Assembly: GCA_002492525.1 (NCBI GenBank)
Contig: DKZA01000036.1
Span: forward strand, 28,914-92,913
Direction of reading: 5' to 3'
DNA from: Lachnospiraceae bacterium UBA7086
GTDB taxonomy: Bacteria > Bacillota > Clostridia > Lachnospirales > Lachnospiraceae
DNA: 64,000 nt
Each line of letters opens with the position of its first letter. Within the stretch, counting starts at the first letter, position 1. Positions 1 to 8,427 of the stretch are shown here, piece by piece. Position numbers and translations under genes: made by a program. The notes under the pieces are model-generated. The model saw only the letters and a list, made by a program, of their open reading frames with translations. It was not told the DNA's origin and ran no database searches.

Positions 1-1
1 C

Positions 2-1654
2 CTGCGGGAGCAGATGCAGTATATCCGGGAAGAATTGGGCGAAAACAATACGGATTCCGATGTGGACCAGTTCCTGACTGCAGTGGAGAAGTTAAAAGCA
101 TCAAAAGAAGTTAAGGAAAAGATACGCAAGGAAATTTCCCGCTATAAGAATGTGTCTGCCAGCACTTCCGAGAGCGCAGTAGAACGCGCCTATATTGAGA
201 CTTTGCTGGAATTGCCTTGGGATAAGACATCCAAGGACAGTAATGATATGGACCGGGCAAAGGAGATACTGAATGAACAGCATTACGGGCTGGATAAAGT
301 GAAGGAACGTATGCTGGAATTTCTGGCAGTGCGAACGCTGGCAGGAATGTCGAAAGATAAGATACAAAGTCAGATTATCTGCCTTTTGGGACCTCCTGGT
401 ACAGGCAAGACATCTATTGCCAAGAGTGTGGCGGAGGCGCTTCATAAGAAATATGTGCGGATTTGTCTGGGCGGTGTGCGGGATGAGGCGGAAATCCGGG
501 GACACAGGAAGACTTATGTGGGTGCTATGCCCGGAAGGATTGCCAATGCGCTGCGGCAGGCGGGGGTCAAAAACCCTCTGATCCTACTGGACGAGGTGGA
601 TAAATTGGGCAATGATTATAAAGGAGATCCATCTTCGGCACTTTTGGAAGTGTTGGACGGCGAGCAAAATCATACTTTCAGAGATCACTATGTGGAAATT
701 CCGTTGGATTTGTCGGAGGTATTCTTCATTGCCACAGCCAACAGTACGGAGGGAATTCCCAGACCGCTCTTAGACCGTATGGAGATTATAGAGATTAACA
801 GCTATACGGCCAATGAGAAGTTCCACATTGCCAGGGAACACTTGGTGGCGAAAGAACTTGTGAAGAATGGGATTAAGGAGGCAGAACTATCTTTTAGCGA
901 TGAGGCGCTTGTGGATATGATTCGCTTCTATACCAGAGAGGCAGGCGTCCGCGGACTGGAACGTCAGATTGGAGCAGTCTGTCGTAAGGAGGCTCGGGAG
1001 ATTCTGGCACGTCGGAATCGTAAGGTGACTGAGAAAGTCAATATAACATCGGATAATCTGGAGCATTATCTGGGCAAACCCAAGTACAGGCAGGATAAAA
1101 TCAATGAGAAGCCAGAAATCGGTATCGTCAGGGGCTTAGCCTGGACCAGTGTGGGAGGAGACACTTTGCAGATTGAGGTCAATATGATGCCCGGCGAGGG
1201 AGAGATTAACCTGACTGGTCAAATGGGAGACGTGATGAAGGAATCGGCGCAGACGGCGCTCAGTTACGTGAGGTCTGTCAGCGAACGGTATCAGCTGCCT
1301 GCCAAGTTCTACCAGAAGACGGATTTCCATATTCATATTCCGGAGGGGGCTGTGCCCAAGGATGGGCCATCCGCCGGAATTACCATGGCTACGGCGCTTT
1401 TGTCTGCTGTGACAAAGACACCTGTGCGGGCGGATCTGGCCATGACAGGCGAGATTACTCTGCGGGGGAGAGTGCTTCCCATCGGAGGACTCAAAGAAAA
1501 AATTCTGGCGGCAAAGATGGCGCAGGTAAAGACTATTCTGGTGCCTTTGGAAAATGAAAAAGATGTGGCGGAGATTGATGAAGAAATCAAAGAGGGACTG
1601 GAGATTATTCCGGTAAAGTCGATGGATGAGGTGGTAGCGTATGCATTTGTGTAA
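2..1654 (+). CDS. lon: Lon ATP-dependent protease, C-terminal part (5' end outside window)
   Basis: Cytosolic AAA+ serine protease that unfolds and degrades damaged and regulatory proteins. The reading frame is open to the left edge, so the substrate-binding N-domain is missing here. Counting from the methionine at position 14, the Walker A motif GPPGTGKT is at residues 126-133 and Walker B ILLDEVD near 190-196. The protease domain has the DGPSAG motif with catalytic Ser near 453 and the partner Lys near 496 in the GGLKEK segment. The coding end is complete. It is followed at 82 bases by engB, the usual lon-engB order in Firmicutes. Identification is firm; only the 5' truncation by the window edge limits it. 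Confidence 0.97.
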   Translation: MREQMQYIREELGENNTDSDVDQFLTAVEKLKASKEVKEKIRKEISRYKNVSASTSESAVERAYIETLLELPWDKTSKDSNDMDRAKEILNEQHYGLDKVKERMLEFLAVRTLAGMSKDKIQSQIICLLGPPGTGKTSIAKSVAEALHKKYVRICLGGVRDEAEIRGHRKTYVGAMPGRIANALRQAGVKNPLILLDEVDKLGNDYKGDPSSALLEVLDGEQNHTFRDHYVEIPLDLSEVFFIATANSTEGIPRPLLDRMEIIEINSYTANEKFHIAREHLVAKELVKNGIKEAELSFSDEALVDMIRFYTREAGVRGLERQIGAVCRKEAREILARRNRKVTEKVNITSDNLEHYLGKPKYRQDKINEKPEIGIVRGLAWTSVGGDTLQIEVNMMPGEGEINLTGQMGDVMKESAQTALSYVRSVSERYQLPAKFYQKTDFHIHIPEGAVPKDGPSAGITMATALLSAVTKTPVRADLAMTGEITLRGRVLPIGGLKEKILAAKMAQVKTILVPLENEKDVAEIDEEIKEGLEIIPVKSMDEVVAYAFV

Positions 1655-1735
1655 TTGCTGTAAGACGGAGCATTATCATAGCAGTTAAGACAGGATGCGA
1701 TAAGCCGCCGGATATAGGATATAGAGGAAGAAAGT

Positions 1736-2329
1736 ATGGTCATTAAGAAGGTAAACTTAGAGATGGTATGCGGTATCACCAGCAAGCTGCCGGAGAATAA
1801 ACTGCCGGAAGTTGCTTTTGCGGGTAAGAGTAATGTGGGAAAGTCTTCTCTGATCAACGGGCTGATGAATCGTAAGGCACTGGCACGTACCAGTTCATCT
1901 CCCGGTAAAACACAGACCATTAATTATTATAATATCAATGATGAGATGTATTTTGTGGATCTGCCAGGCTATGGGTATGCCACGGCTAACGTGAAAGTGA
2001 AGGCACAGTGGGGAAAGATGATCGAAGATTATCTGTACCAGTCGAAAAAGATACGGGCGGTTTTTTTACTGGTTGATATACGACATGCACCGTCTGAAAA
2101 TGATAAAATTATGTACGACTGGATTCTGGAGAGAGGTTACAAACCGATCATTATCGCGACCAAACTGGATAAAATTAAAAAAAGCCAGCTCGCAAAACAG
2201 GTGAAGCTTATTTGTGATACTCTTGATGTAGTAGATGACACGACTGTCATACCCTATTCGGCTCTTTCCAAACAAGGACGGGAAGAGATTTATGAACTGT
2301 TGGATGCCATCATGGAGGAAACAGAATGA
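1736..2329 (+). CDS. engB: Ribosome biogenesis GTPase EngB/YsxC
   Basis: Essential small GTPase needed for assembly of the large ribosomal subunit. The 197 residues carry the G1 loop GKSNVGKSS (about 30-38), the G3 motif DLPGYG (75-80) and the G4 motif TKLDK (about 142-146), in the order and spacing of the TrmE-Era-EngA-EngB-Septin group. The ATG at 1736 follows a GAGGAAGAAAG ribosome-binding site. The last four bases overlap the start of the next gene (ATGA), so the two are probably translationally coupled. Length matches the family. Nothing unusual was seen. Confidence 0.97.
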   Translation: MVIKKVNLEMVCGITSKLPENKLPEVAFAGKSNVGKSSLINGLMNRKALARTSSSPGKTQTINYYNINDEMYFVDLPGYGYATANVKVKAQWGKMIEDYLYQSKKIRAVFLLVDIRHAPSENDKIMYDWILERGYKPIIIATKLDKIKKSQLAKQVKLICDTLDVVDDTTVIPYSALSKQGREEIYELLDAIMEETE

Positions 2330-3654
2330 AACAATCTTTCAGGACCTACCTTAAAGTAATCTTGAATCTGGCGACGGCGCTATTGATTCTGCTTTTTTGC
2401 ATTTTTCTTCTGCCTAAATGTATCTGGTTCTTTATGCCTTTTATCATCGGATGGGTTATTTCTTCGATTGCCTCTCCGGTGGTGAGATTCTTTGAAGAGA
2501 AGTTAAAGGTAAAACGTAAGGCGGTGTCGGCGGTGGTGATCGTTGCCGTACTGGCGGTGGTAGTTCTTCTTGTGTATCTTTTGATTGCCAAATTGATCAA
2601 AGAGGGTATCGGATTTATCAATGAACTGCCTAATATATGGAACAGTATCCTGGCGGAGTTTAATGAGGTGGGCGCCAATCTGGAGGGTCTCTATAACAGG
2701 ATGCCTGCAGATATGCAGAATACGCTTGACAATATCGGCAAAGAAATGGGGGATTATTTCAGCGAGATTATGTCTAATATCGAGCTGCCCTCTTTTGCGG
2801 CGGTGGGCAGTGTGGCGAAGCAGATACCGGACGCTTTCTTAAGTATTGTGATTTGTCTGTTATCCGCATATTTCTTTGTGGCGGACAAAACCTATATGTC
2901 CAATGTGTTGGAAAAGTATGTACCTAGTGCGATCAGATATCGCTTTGACCTGATCCGCCGGAGTTTTCGTAAGGCTATTGGAGGGTATTTTAAAGCACAG
3001 TTTAAAATAGAGTGCTGGGTGTATATTCTCCTGGTGATCGGTTTGATGATTTTGGATGTGAATTATGCTTTTTTGGTGGCTTTGGGTATTGCATTTTTGG
3101 ATTTTTTGCCTGTATTTGGAACAGGGACCGTGATGCTTCCCTGGGCGGTGATAGAGTTTTTGAGTAAGGACTACAAGATGATGTTCGGTCTTCTGGCAAT
3201 CTGGCTGATAGGACAGTTGGTGCGGCAGGTGATTCAGCCTAAGATTGTGGGAGACTCCATCGGGGTGGATGCGATACCGACTTTGTTCTTATTGTATATC
3301 GGCTATCAGGTGGCGGGGATGATCGGGATGATCCTGGCGGTGCCGATTGGAATTATTCTGGTCAATTTGTATGAGGAAGGCGTTTTTGATACTACCAGAC
3401 AGAGTCTGCAGATTCTGGTGGCAGGATTTAACAGGTTCCGTAAGATACGTGCCGCAGATATGGCAATTGTGGCGGATTATGAAAGAGAGGCCAAGAATAC
3501 CTATCAGATGGAATTGCAGCATGAGCAGGCGACGGAGGAGGAGTGGCAGGAAGCTTCCCAGCTGAAAATAGAGGAACCGCCTATTTTAAAGAAGATTATT
3601 GCCAGAAAGGCCGAGCAGGAGAAAGGCGACAAAAAGAGAAAAGAGGGGGATTGA
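2326..3654 (+). CDS. AI-2E family membrane exporter
   Basis: Multi-pass membrane protein of the AI-2E/PerM/YtvI type, a family of putative exporters for autoinducer-2 and other small molecules. The protein is 442 residues: two N-terminal hydrophobic helices, a soluble amphipathic loop, then a cluster of long hydrophobic segments. The family-typical stretch around VRQVIQPKIVGDSIG lies near residue 310. The last 60 or so residues are strongly charged (Glu/Lys) and presumably cytoplasmic. The start codon overlaps the stop of engB by four bases. Substrate cannot be told from sequence; many members do not transport AI-2. Confidence 0.87.
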   Translation: MKQSFRTYLKVILNLATALLILLFCIFLLPKCIWFFMPFIIGWVISSIASPVVRFFEEKLKVKRKAVSAVVIVAVLAVVVLLVYLLIAKLIKEGIGFINELPNIWNSILAEFNEVGANLEGLYNRMPADMQNTLDNIGKEMGDYFSEIMSNIELPSFAAVGSVAKQIPDAFLSIVICLLSAYFFVADKTYMSNVLEKYVPSAIRYRFDLIRRSFRKAIGGYFKAQFKIECWVYILLVIGLMILDVNYAFLVALGIAFLDFLPVFGTGTVMLPWAVIEFLSKDYKMMFGLLAIWLIGQLVRQVIQPKIVGDSIGVDAIPTLFLLYIGYQVAGMIGMILAVPIGIILVNLYEEGVFDTTRQSLQILVAGFNRFRKIRAADMAIVADYEREAKNTYQMELQHEQATEEEWQEASQLKIEEPPILKKIIARKAEQEKGDKKRKEGD

Positions 3655-3656
3655 CT

Positions 3657-4646
3657 ATGCAAGTCACTATATACAATTGCAGAGCTTTTGATGAGAAAGA
3701 GCTGTTTATAGAGTATGCAAAAGAGATTGGAGTTGAGTTGGTGCTGTGTGGGGATGCGCCGGATCTTGACAATGTATCTTTGTGCAGGGGGAGCCGTTGT
3801 GTGGATGTGATCACATCCAAGATTGATGAACCGCTGATTCGGGCTTTTCATGAGAATGGCATAGAGTATATCAGCACCAGGACGATAGGATATGATCATA
3901 TTGATATAGAGGCGGCAAAAGCCTATGGGATCAAGGTGGGAAACGCGCCTTACGGGCCATCCGGTGTGGCGGATTACACAGTTATGCTGATTTTGATGTC
4001 TATCCGCAAGATGAGCGCTATCCTGGGAAGGACCAGGTTGCAGGATTATACCCTTGCGGGATTAAACGGCAGGGAATTGAAGGATTTGACTGTAGGAGTC
4101 ATTGGTACCGGAAGAATCGGTGCAACGGTGATCCGGGATCTTTCTGGATTTGGATGTCGGATTCTTGCTCATGATCTCTACGAGAAAGAAGAAGTCAGAC
4201 AGTATGCCGACTATGTTTCTCTGGAACAGATCTGGAAGGAGGCCGATGTAATTACACTGCATACGCCTCTTACGCAGGACAATTACCATCTGATTGATAA
4301 AGATTCTATTGCACAGATGAAAGACGGTGTTGTGCTCGTCAATACGGCCAGAGGCGCACTCATAGATTCAGATGCGTTGATTGAGGCTGTTGAGGACGGT
4401 AAAATCGGTGCAGCCGGACTTGATGTGGTAGAAAATGAGTTTGGATTATACTATTATGACCACAAATCGGATATATTAAAGAATAGGGAACTTGCAATGC
4501 TTAGAAGTTTTCCCAATGTAACGGTGTCACATCATATGGCTTTTTATACCAGAAATTATGTGGAAACGGTGGTAAAGGATTCTCTGATGAGCTGTAAATG
4601 CTATATGGAAGGCAGGGAGAATCCGTGGGAGGTGACCCGCGCTTAA
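3657..4646 (+). CDS. D-2-hydroxyacid dehydrogenase (D-lactate dehydrogenase-like)
   Basis: NAD-dependent reduction of a 2-oxo acid to the D-2-hydroxy acid, most likely pyruvate to D-lactate. The Rossmann motif GTGRIG is at residues 150-155. The catalytic Arg is in NTARGALID, the Glu in DVVENE and the His in the SHHMAFYT segment, which resembles the HxAFYT signature of D-lactate dehydrogenases. I chose ATG 3657 because AGAGGGGG lies just upstream and the previous gene ends at 3654. A longer in-frame extension to 3543 would overlap that gene by 112 bases. Length 329 residues is normal. Substrate specificity is inferred from family resemblance only. Confidence 0.9.
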   Translation: MQVTIYNCRAFDEKELFIEYAKEIGVELVLCGDAPDLDNVSLCRGSRCVDVITSKIDEPLIRAFHENGIEYISTRTIGYDHIDIEAAKAYGIKVGNAPYGPSGVADYTVMLILMSIRKMSAILGRTRLQDYTLAGLNGRELKDLTVGVIGTGRIGATVIRDLSGFGCRILAHDLYEKEEVRQYADYVSLEQIWKEADVITLHTPLTQDNYHLIDKDSIAQMKDGVVLVNTARGALIDSDALIEAVEDGKIGAAGLDVVENEFGLYYYDHKSDILKNRELAMLRSFPNVTVSHHMAFYTRNYVETVVKDSLMSCKCYMEGRENPWEVTRA

Positions 4647-4659
4647 AGATCTGAGGGAG

Positions 4660-5172
4660 GTGGGAAGTATCCTGTGCCGGTATTTGAGAGGGTTGCTGCC
4701 TGTGAGATTCCTTTTCGGCATTTATATTTTAGTGGTGATTAAAGTTATCGTGTTTAAGTATCCTTATAAGCAATTGCTTCTGATTGCGGCTGCGTGGCGT
4801 AAGGATGTGATTCTGGAGGGGCTTGGAACGGCTAATTTTATACCGTTTAAAACCATTAAAATGTATATAGAATATGCCTACAAACTAAACAGCGTGGAGA
4901 ATCTGGCGGGAAATATCCTGGTATTTGTGCCTTTCGGGATTCTTTTCCCTTTGGCATTTTGTGAGGGACGGAAATTCTATGTGATGTTTCTCAATGCCTT
5001 TGTGTTTATTTTGGGAATTGAAGTATTTCAGCTTTTCAGCGCTTTCGGTGCTTTTGATGTGGATGATATTCTATTAAATTGTGTGGGCGCCGTAATCGGG
5101 TATGGTATTTATAGATTGTTTCTTGTCTTGCGGAAAAGAGAAAGGGGTGTGACGGATGGAAAAATTACTTAA
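4660..5172 (+). CDS. VanZ-like membrane protein
   Basis: Small integral membrane protein of the VanZ family, named for a teicoplanin-resistance accessory gene; most members have no known function. About four to five hydrophobic helices are visible. The family core is present: NLAGNILVFVPFGIL in the middle and ELFQ-like EVFQLFSAFGAFDVDDILLN near the end. The start is uncertain. The frame opens with GTG at 4660, directly on a GGGAGG sequence, and a start a few codons downstream is possible. It overlaps the next gene by 17 bases, so the two are probably cotranscribed. Confidence 0.8.
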   Translation: MGSILCRYLRGLLPVRFLFGIYILVVIKVIVFKYPYKQLLLIAAAWRKDVILEGLGTANFIPFKTIKMYIEYAYKLNSVENLAGNILVFVPFGILFPLAFCEGRKFYVMFLNAFVFILGIEVFQLFSAFGAFDVDDILLNCVGAVIGYGIYRLFLVLRKRERGVTDGKIT

Positions 5173-5743
5173 GAAACTCAAGACCAATGTGGTAATTTCC
5201 TCGCTTTTGTGTGTGCTTCTGGGGCTGGTGCTGCTTTTTTGGCCGGGATTGACCATACAGATTGTCTGTACGGCTGTGGGAGTTGTGTTGATCATAAGCG
5301 GGGTGATACGGATTGTAGGGTATTTTACGGCGGGAGATGGCAGCCTGTATTCTCAGGTCAATCTGATTTTCGGTATTGTCTTTGCTGTCGTGGGTGTATG
5401 GATCGTCATGAAGCCTGATAAAGTGCTGGCTATCATTCCTATTATTATGGGGATTGTGATTGCACTGCATGGCTTACATAACTTACAACAATCAATGACA
5501 TTATATCGGGATAAATATGAGAAATGGTGGATTGCCCTGATTCTGGGAATCCTGACGGTAGGATTTGGTGTTTTATTGATCTGCCGGCCTTTTGCAGCTA
5601 TTGATACGGTGGTCATGCTGATCGGTATTTTTTTAATTTACGATGGTGTTTCCAATATTTGGATTGTTTCCAGGGTCGCTAAGAGCGCTAAGATTTTAAA
5701 GCAGGAACTGGAGGCGGTAGACGGGGACGGCCGGGAAATCTAG
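5156..5743 (+). CDS. HdeD-like (DUF308) membrane protein
   Basis: A 195-residue protein of six predicted transmembrane helices arranged as repeated helix pairs with Gly-rich segments such as GVVLIISGVIRIVGY and GIFLIYDGVSNIW. These are typical of the HdeD/DUF308 family, linked to acid resistance in enterobacteria but uncharacterised in Firmicutes. Translation starts at ATG 5156 inside the end of the VanZ-like gene, after the site AGAAAGGGG. The C-terminal 20 residues are charged. It is the last gene of its run and is followed by a palindromic repeat element. Confidence 0.85.
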   Translation: MEKLLKKLKTNVVISSLLCVLLGLVLLFWPGLTIQIVCTAVGVVLIISGVIRIVGYFTAGDGSLYSQVNLIFGIVFAVVGVWIVMKPDKVLAIIPIIMGIVIALHGLHNLQQSMTLYRDKYEKWWIALILGILTVGFGVLLICRPFAAIDTVVMLIGIFLIYDGVSNIWIVSRVAKSAKILKQELEAVDGDGREI

Positions 5744-5749
5744 GAAGAA

Positions 5750-5985
5750 GTTACTTTTCACACGTTAGCCAAGAGCGACGCTTGAACAGATAGAAAATTC
5801 TTAAGGAGGCCCTAGAACTTGTTTAAATCCTTCGGATTAAAACGACCAGCACTTAGCGAGGTCATGAGTTGCGGCGCAACTCGTCGAGCTTAGTGTCTGC
5901 TGTGCTGTGAAAGGAGCGAGAGCGGGCCGACGGAGAATTTTCTATCTGCTCAGGCTGGCATATTGGCGTAGGTGTGAAAAGTAAC
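5750..5985. repeat. Palindromic dispersed element R1, copy 1
   Basis: This 360-base gap (5744-6103) is mostly one imperfect palindrome. The outer arms GTTACTTTTCACAC (5750-5763) and GTGTGAAAAGTAAC (5972-5985) are perfect complements and extend with three mismatches to about 23 pairs. An inner pair of 14-base arms, 5788-5801 and 5934-5947, is also perfect. Inside are a small AATCC-TTC-GGATT hairpin and a larger hairpin centred on GAGTTGC-GGC-GCAACTC. The core 5788-5947 recurs at 46003-46152. No protein is encoded. It could be a miniature mobile element, a structured RNA or both. Confidence 0.75.
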
Positions 5986-6103
5986 GGGAATAAAATTCCA
6001 TACCGGTTTTTCATAATTTGGTCTTGTATATTGGAAGAAGAAGTTTTATGATAAGGATATGAAAAAAGCTGTGATGCCAGGAAACGGCATCAGGGAGGAT
6101 AAT

Positions 6104-6514
6104 ATGACCATCGGAGCAATTAGTTTTCAGCCTTATGTATATACAGTAAACAGTATCAGTGCGGCCAGTATGAACAGATTGTCCAAGATTTCTGACAATG
6201 TACTGGATAAGAAAATTGATTACAGCGAACTTGCCGAGGCAAAGAATGAGAATCCCTTAAAGAAGGGGCAGACCCTTGATTTTCAGGGGATGTTGGAGAT
6301 GCAGATGAATCGCGGGAGGAATAATGCTTCCCGGATTATGAAGTCTGCAAAAGAAACTGCGCAGGCAGATTATATGGCCCCGACAGAAGCGGTGCCGGCG
6401 GAGAATTTGCAGAGTGCTGCCATGGCCATGGGAAGCGGCGATACAGGGAGTGATATCAGTAATTTCCGTATGCAGCAGGCAATCAGTGCTTATGAAATGT
6501 TTATGACGGCGTAA
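6104..6514 (+). CDS. Protein of unknown function, 136 residues
   Basis: I do not recognise this protein. ATG 6104 was chosen because AGGGAGG lies five bases upstream; an in-frame ATG at 6059 has no such site. The product is polar, without signal peptide or membrane helix, Met- and Ala-rich. It has a Gly/Ser linker (about 108-117) and ends in an amphipathic helix, SNFRMQQAISAYEMFMTA. The composition and C-terminal helix faintly recall small flagellar or secreted helical proteins, but that is only an impression. It stands alone between a repeat element and a terminator. Confidence 0.75.
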   Translation: MTIGAISFQPYVYTVNSISAASMNRLSKISDNVLDKKIDYSELAEAKNENPLKKGQTLDFQGMLEMQMNRGRNNASRIMKSAKETAQADYMAPTEAVPAENLQSAAMAMGSGDTGSDISNFRMQQAISAYEMFMTA

Positions 6515-6585
6515 TGCTATCTCATAAGGATGGTACGCTGTTTAAGCAGCTACTATATCATTAGTTGAAATAAAAGTAAGAGAAC

Positions 6586-6616
6586 CCCATCTGTGTCAGG
6601 CAGGTGGGTTTTTTTT
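6586..6616 (+). terminator. Intrinsic terminator after the 136-residue protein
   Basis: An eight-pair stem, CCCATCTG with CAGGTGGG (one G-T pair), has a seven-base loop and is followed by eight T residues. Confidence 0.85.
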
Positions 6617-6652
6617 GAGGAAAGTGTGTGGGATTCACAATGAAATAAGTAC

Positions 6653-6815
6653 TTGCATTATCTTGTTTCCATGCTATATAATAATGTCACATCGGCAGAC
6701 TTCTTATCTGCCTAAAAGATTCTTTCCGGTTGTCGGAAATAATCCCGTAGTCATTGTAGACTGGCTGAATAAAGGGCCGGAACCTCTTGTATTCAGTCAT
6801 TAAAAACTGTATAAT
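6653..6815 (+). promoter_or_regulatory. Promoter and structured leader of the Rpn-family gene
   Basis: A -35 TTGCAT (6653-6658) and -10 TATAAT (6677-6682) are 18 bases apart. Downstream, GGCAGA (6694-6699) pairs with TCTGCC (6707-6712) over a seven-base loop, and TTTCCG (6723-6728) pairs with CGGAAA (6734-6739). CTGAATA near 6765 can pair with TATTCAG near 6793. The same promoter spacing and hairpins precede the decayed Rpn copy at 50022, where helix 1 is GACAGA/TCTGTC. That is one compensatory change with the loop length unchanged. A short open frame at 6615-6803 crosses this region but looks spurious. Confidence 0.7.
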
Positions 6816-6827
6816 GGAGGAAAATCT

Positions 6828-7775
6828 ATGACAAAACGAATTGTGAGTGATTGGTACAGGCGCGGAACCTGGTGGCGGAGGGTTAGATTCAACCGCAGGT
6901 ATAAGGATGTTCTTTTCAGACGCCTTTTTCGGGACAGAAAAGATTTGTTAGACCTTTATAATGCCTTAAATGGCAGTACATATGAGAATCCGGAAGAACT
7001 GGAAGTGGTTACCATGGAAGACGTAATCTTTATGAAAATGAAGAATGATCTTTCTTTTATCATTGGCAGTCATTTAAATCTGTATGAACATCAGAGTACC
7101 TGGAATCCCAATATGCCTTTGCGGGGACTGTTGTATTTTGCCCAACAGTTTGAGGGACTGGTGGCGACCCGTGGGGATGATATTTACGGTAGAGGCCGGA
7201 TAGAACTTCCGACACCGGTATACATTATTTTTTATAATGGCAAAGGTATGCACAGCGACAAACTGATGCTGTATCTGTCAGATTCTTATTCAGGGGGCCA
7301 TGGGAGCGGATGTCTGGAATGTACCTGTGAAGTAATCAATATCAACCGGGGGTATAATTGTGCATTGATGGAGAAGTGTCATCGGCTTTGGGAGTATTCA
7401 GAGTTATCGGCGGAAATAGAAGGGAATATGAAAAAAGGGATGAAACGGGAGGAAGCGGTACAAACAGCGATTGATGCTTGTATCCAACGGGGAATTCTCA
7501 CGGACGTCCTGTTGACGGAGAGAGGAGTAGTACAGCATATGCTTTTAACAGAATATGATGAGAAGAAACATTTAAAGAATACCTTTGAAGAGGGACGTAA
7601 GGAAGGCATAGAACAGGGAATGGAACAGGGTATGAGAGAGGGTTTGGCGAGGGGCCGCGAAGAAAAGCTTCGTGAGCTGGTGCAAAAGAAACTCACCAAA
7701 GGCAAAACCGTCCTTCAGATTGCAGAGGAACTTGAGGAAGAAATATCTGTCATTGAACAGATGGCGGAGAGGTGA
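6828..7775 (+). CDS. Rpn-family PD-(D/E)xK nuclease / putative transposase-like protein
   Basis: Member of the recombination-promoting nuclease (Rpn/PDDEXK_2) family: DNA endonucleases that raise RecA-independent recombination in E. coli and are often annotated as transposases. The 315-residue protein opens with YKDVLFRRLFRDRKDLLDLYNAL. The nuclease core follows as MKNDLSFIIG and NLYEHQSTWN, an acidic residue then ExQ as in this branch. The C-terminus is the characteristic charged repeat region with EGxxQGMxQGM steps (about 245-280) and a final helix. The start has GGAGGAAAA upstream. A shortened copy lies at 50022-50485. Confidence 0.9.
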   Translation: MTKRIVSDWYRRGTWWRRVRFNRRYKDVLFRRLFRDRKDLLDLYNALNGSTYENPEELEVVTMEDVIFMKMKNDLSFIIGSHLNLYEHQSTWNPNMPLRGLLYFAQQFEGLVATRGDDIYGRGRIELPTPVYIIFYNGKGMHSDKLMLYLSDSYSGGHGSGCLECTCEVININRGYNCALMEKCHRLWEYSELSAEIEGNMKKGMKREEAVQTAIDACIQRGILTDVLLTERGVVQHMLLTEYDEKKHLKNTFEEGRKEGIEQGMEQGMREGLARGREEKLRELVQKKLTKGKTVLQIAEELEEEISVIEQMAER

Positions 7776-7780
7776 AAGCA

Positions 7781-8395
7781 ATGCGAGAGAGACTGTATAC
7801 ATATATAGATGAAAATGCAATGCCGCAGATTGTGTCACGATATCATTTTCGGAAGCAGGATGAGGATAAGATGCAAGTCCTCATACAGCGGCTTTGTCAG
7901 ATATCTGAGGCAGTGGTTTACTTTGCGGACAAAGAGCAGGAGGAGACAAGGCTGGCGGTTTTAGTAACGCTTGGAGCAGGGGTGGATGCTTTACAGGAAG
8001 AATATACCGCGGCGGGACAATTGACGGAGAGTTACATGATAGAATGTATTGCCATGGAACTTTTGAAAAATGCTTATGAACAGGCGGCGGACAGAATTTA
8101 CAATTATTATGGTCTGTGGATGGAAGGATTTGATTTTCTGGGAGAACGAGTACCCATGGAAGCCATGGAAGAAATGTTTGCCCTGTTAAAACCGGAGGAG
8201 ATTTCCTATAATCAGGCGTATATGCTTACACCGAAAAAAACAGTGGCTTTCTATACAACGCTGACAGACAGCAGAAAGACGGCATATTGTAATCTGTGCA
8301 GAACATGCAGTCATACGAAATGTATTCACAGAAAAGGTAATCTTACCTATGGTTATCAGAGAATTTTTGGAGAACGTGGAACGAAAGGGAAGTGA
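7781..8395 (+). CDS. Vitamin B12-dependent methionine synthase activation-domain-like protein
   Basis: A 204-residue soluble protein. Residues 60-110 (LAVLVTLGAGVDAL and the helix after it) and the C-terminal block (LTPKKTVAFY followed by CNLCRTCSHTKC) resemble clostridial proteins carrying a MetH reactivation-like domain with a terminal Cys cluster. Such proteins are thought to act on corrinoid proteins, and the four Cys could bind a metal or Fe-S cluster. ATG 7781 sits eight bases after GGAGAGG; a GTG at 7772 overlapping the Rpn gene is the alternative. It is directly downstream of the Rpn gene and may share its transcript, though no functional link is obvious. The family call is tentative. 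Confidence 0.6.
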   Translation: MRERLYTYIDENAMPQIVSRYHFRKQDEDKMQVLIQRLCQISEAVVYFADKEQEETRLAVLVTLGAGVDALQEEYTAAGQLTESYMIECIAMELLKNAYEQAADRIYNYYGLWMEGFDFLGERVPMEAMEEMFALLKPEEISYNQAYMLTPKKTVAFYTTLTDSRKTAYCNLCRTCSHTKCIHRKGNLTYGYQRIFGERGTKGK

Positions 8396-8397
8396 TT

Positions 8398-8417
8398 GGT
8401 GCCGCCTTAGCGGCACC
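8398..8417. terminator. Bidirectional hairpin between converging genes
   Basis: Perfect eight-pair stem GGTGCCGC/GCGGCACC with loop CTTA lies in the 32-base gap between two converging genes. The tail on the plus side is T-rich but mixed (ACTTCTGTTCTT). Confidence 0.7.
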
Positions 8418-8427
8418 ACTTCTGTTC

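Noticed and set aside
6615..6803. Open frame of 62 codons before the Rpn gene
   Set aside because: It starts at the terminator tail of the previous gene, crosses the promoter and leader hairpins and is not preserved in the second copy of that leader.
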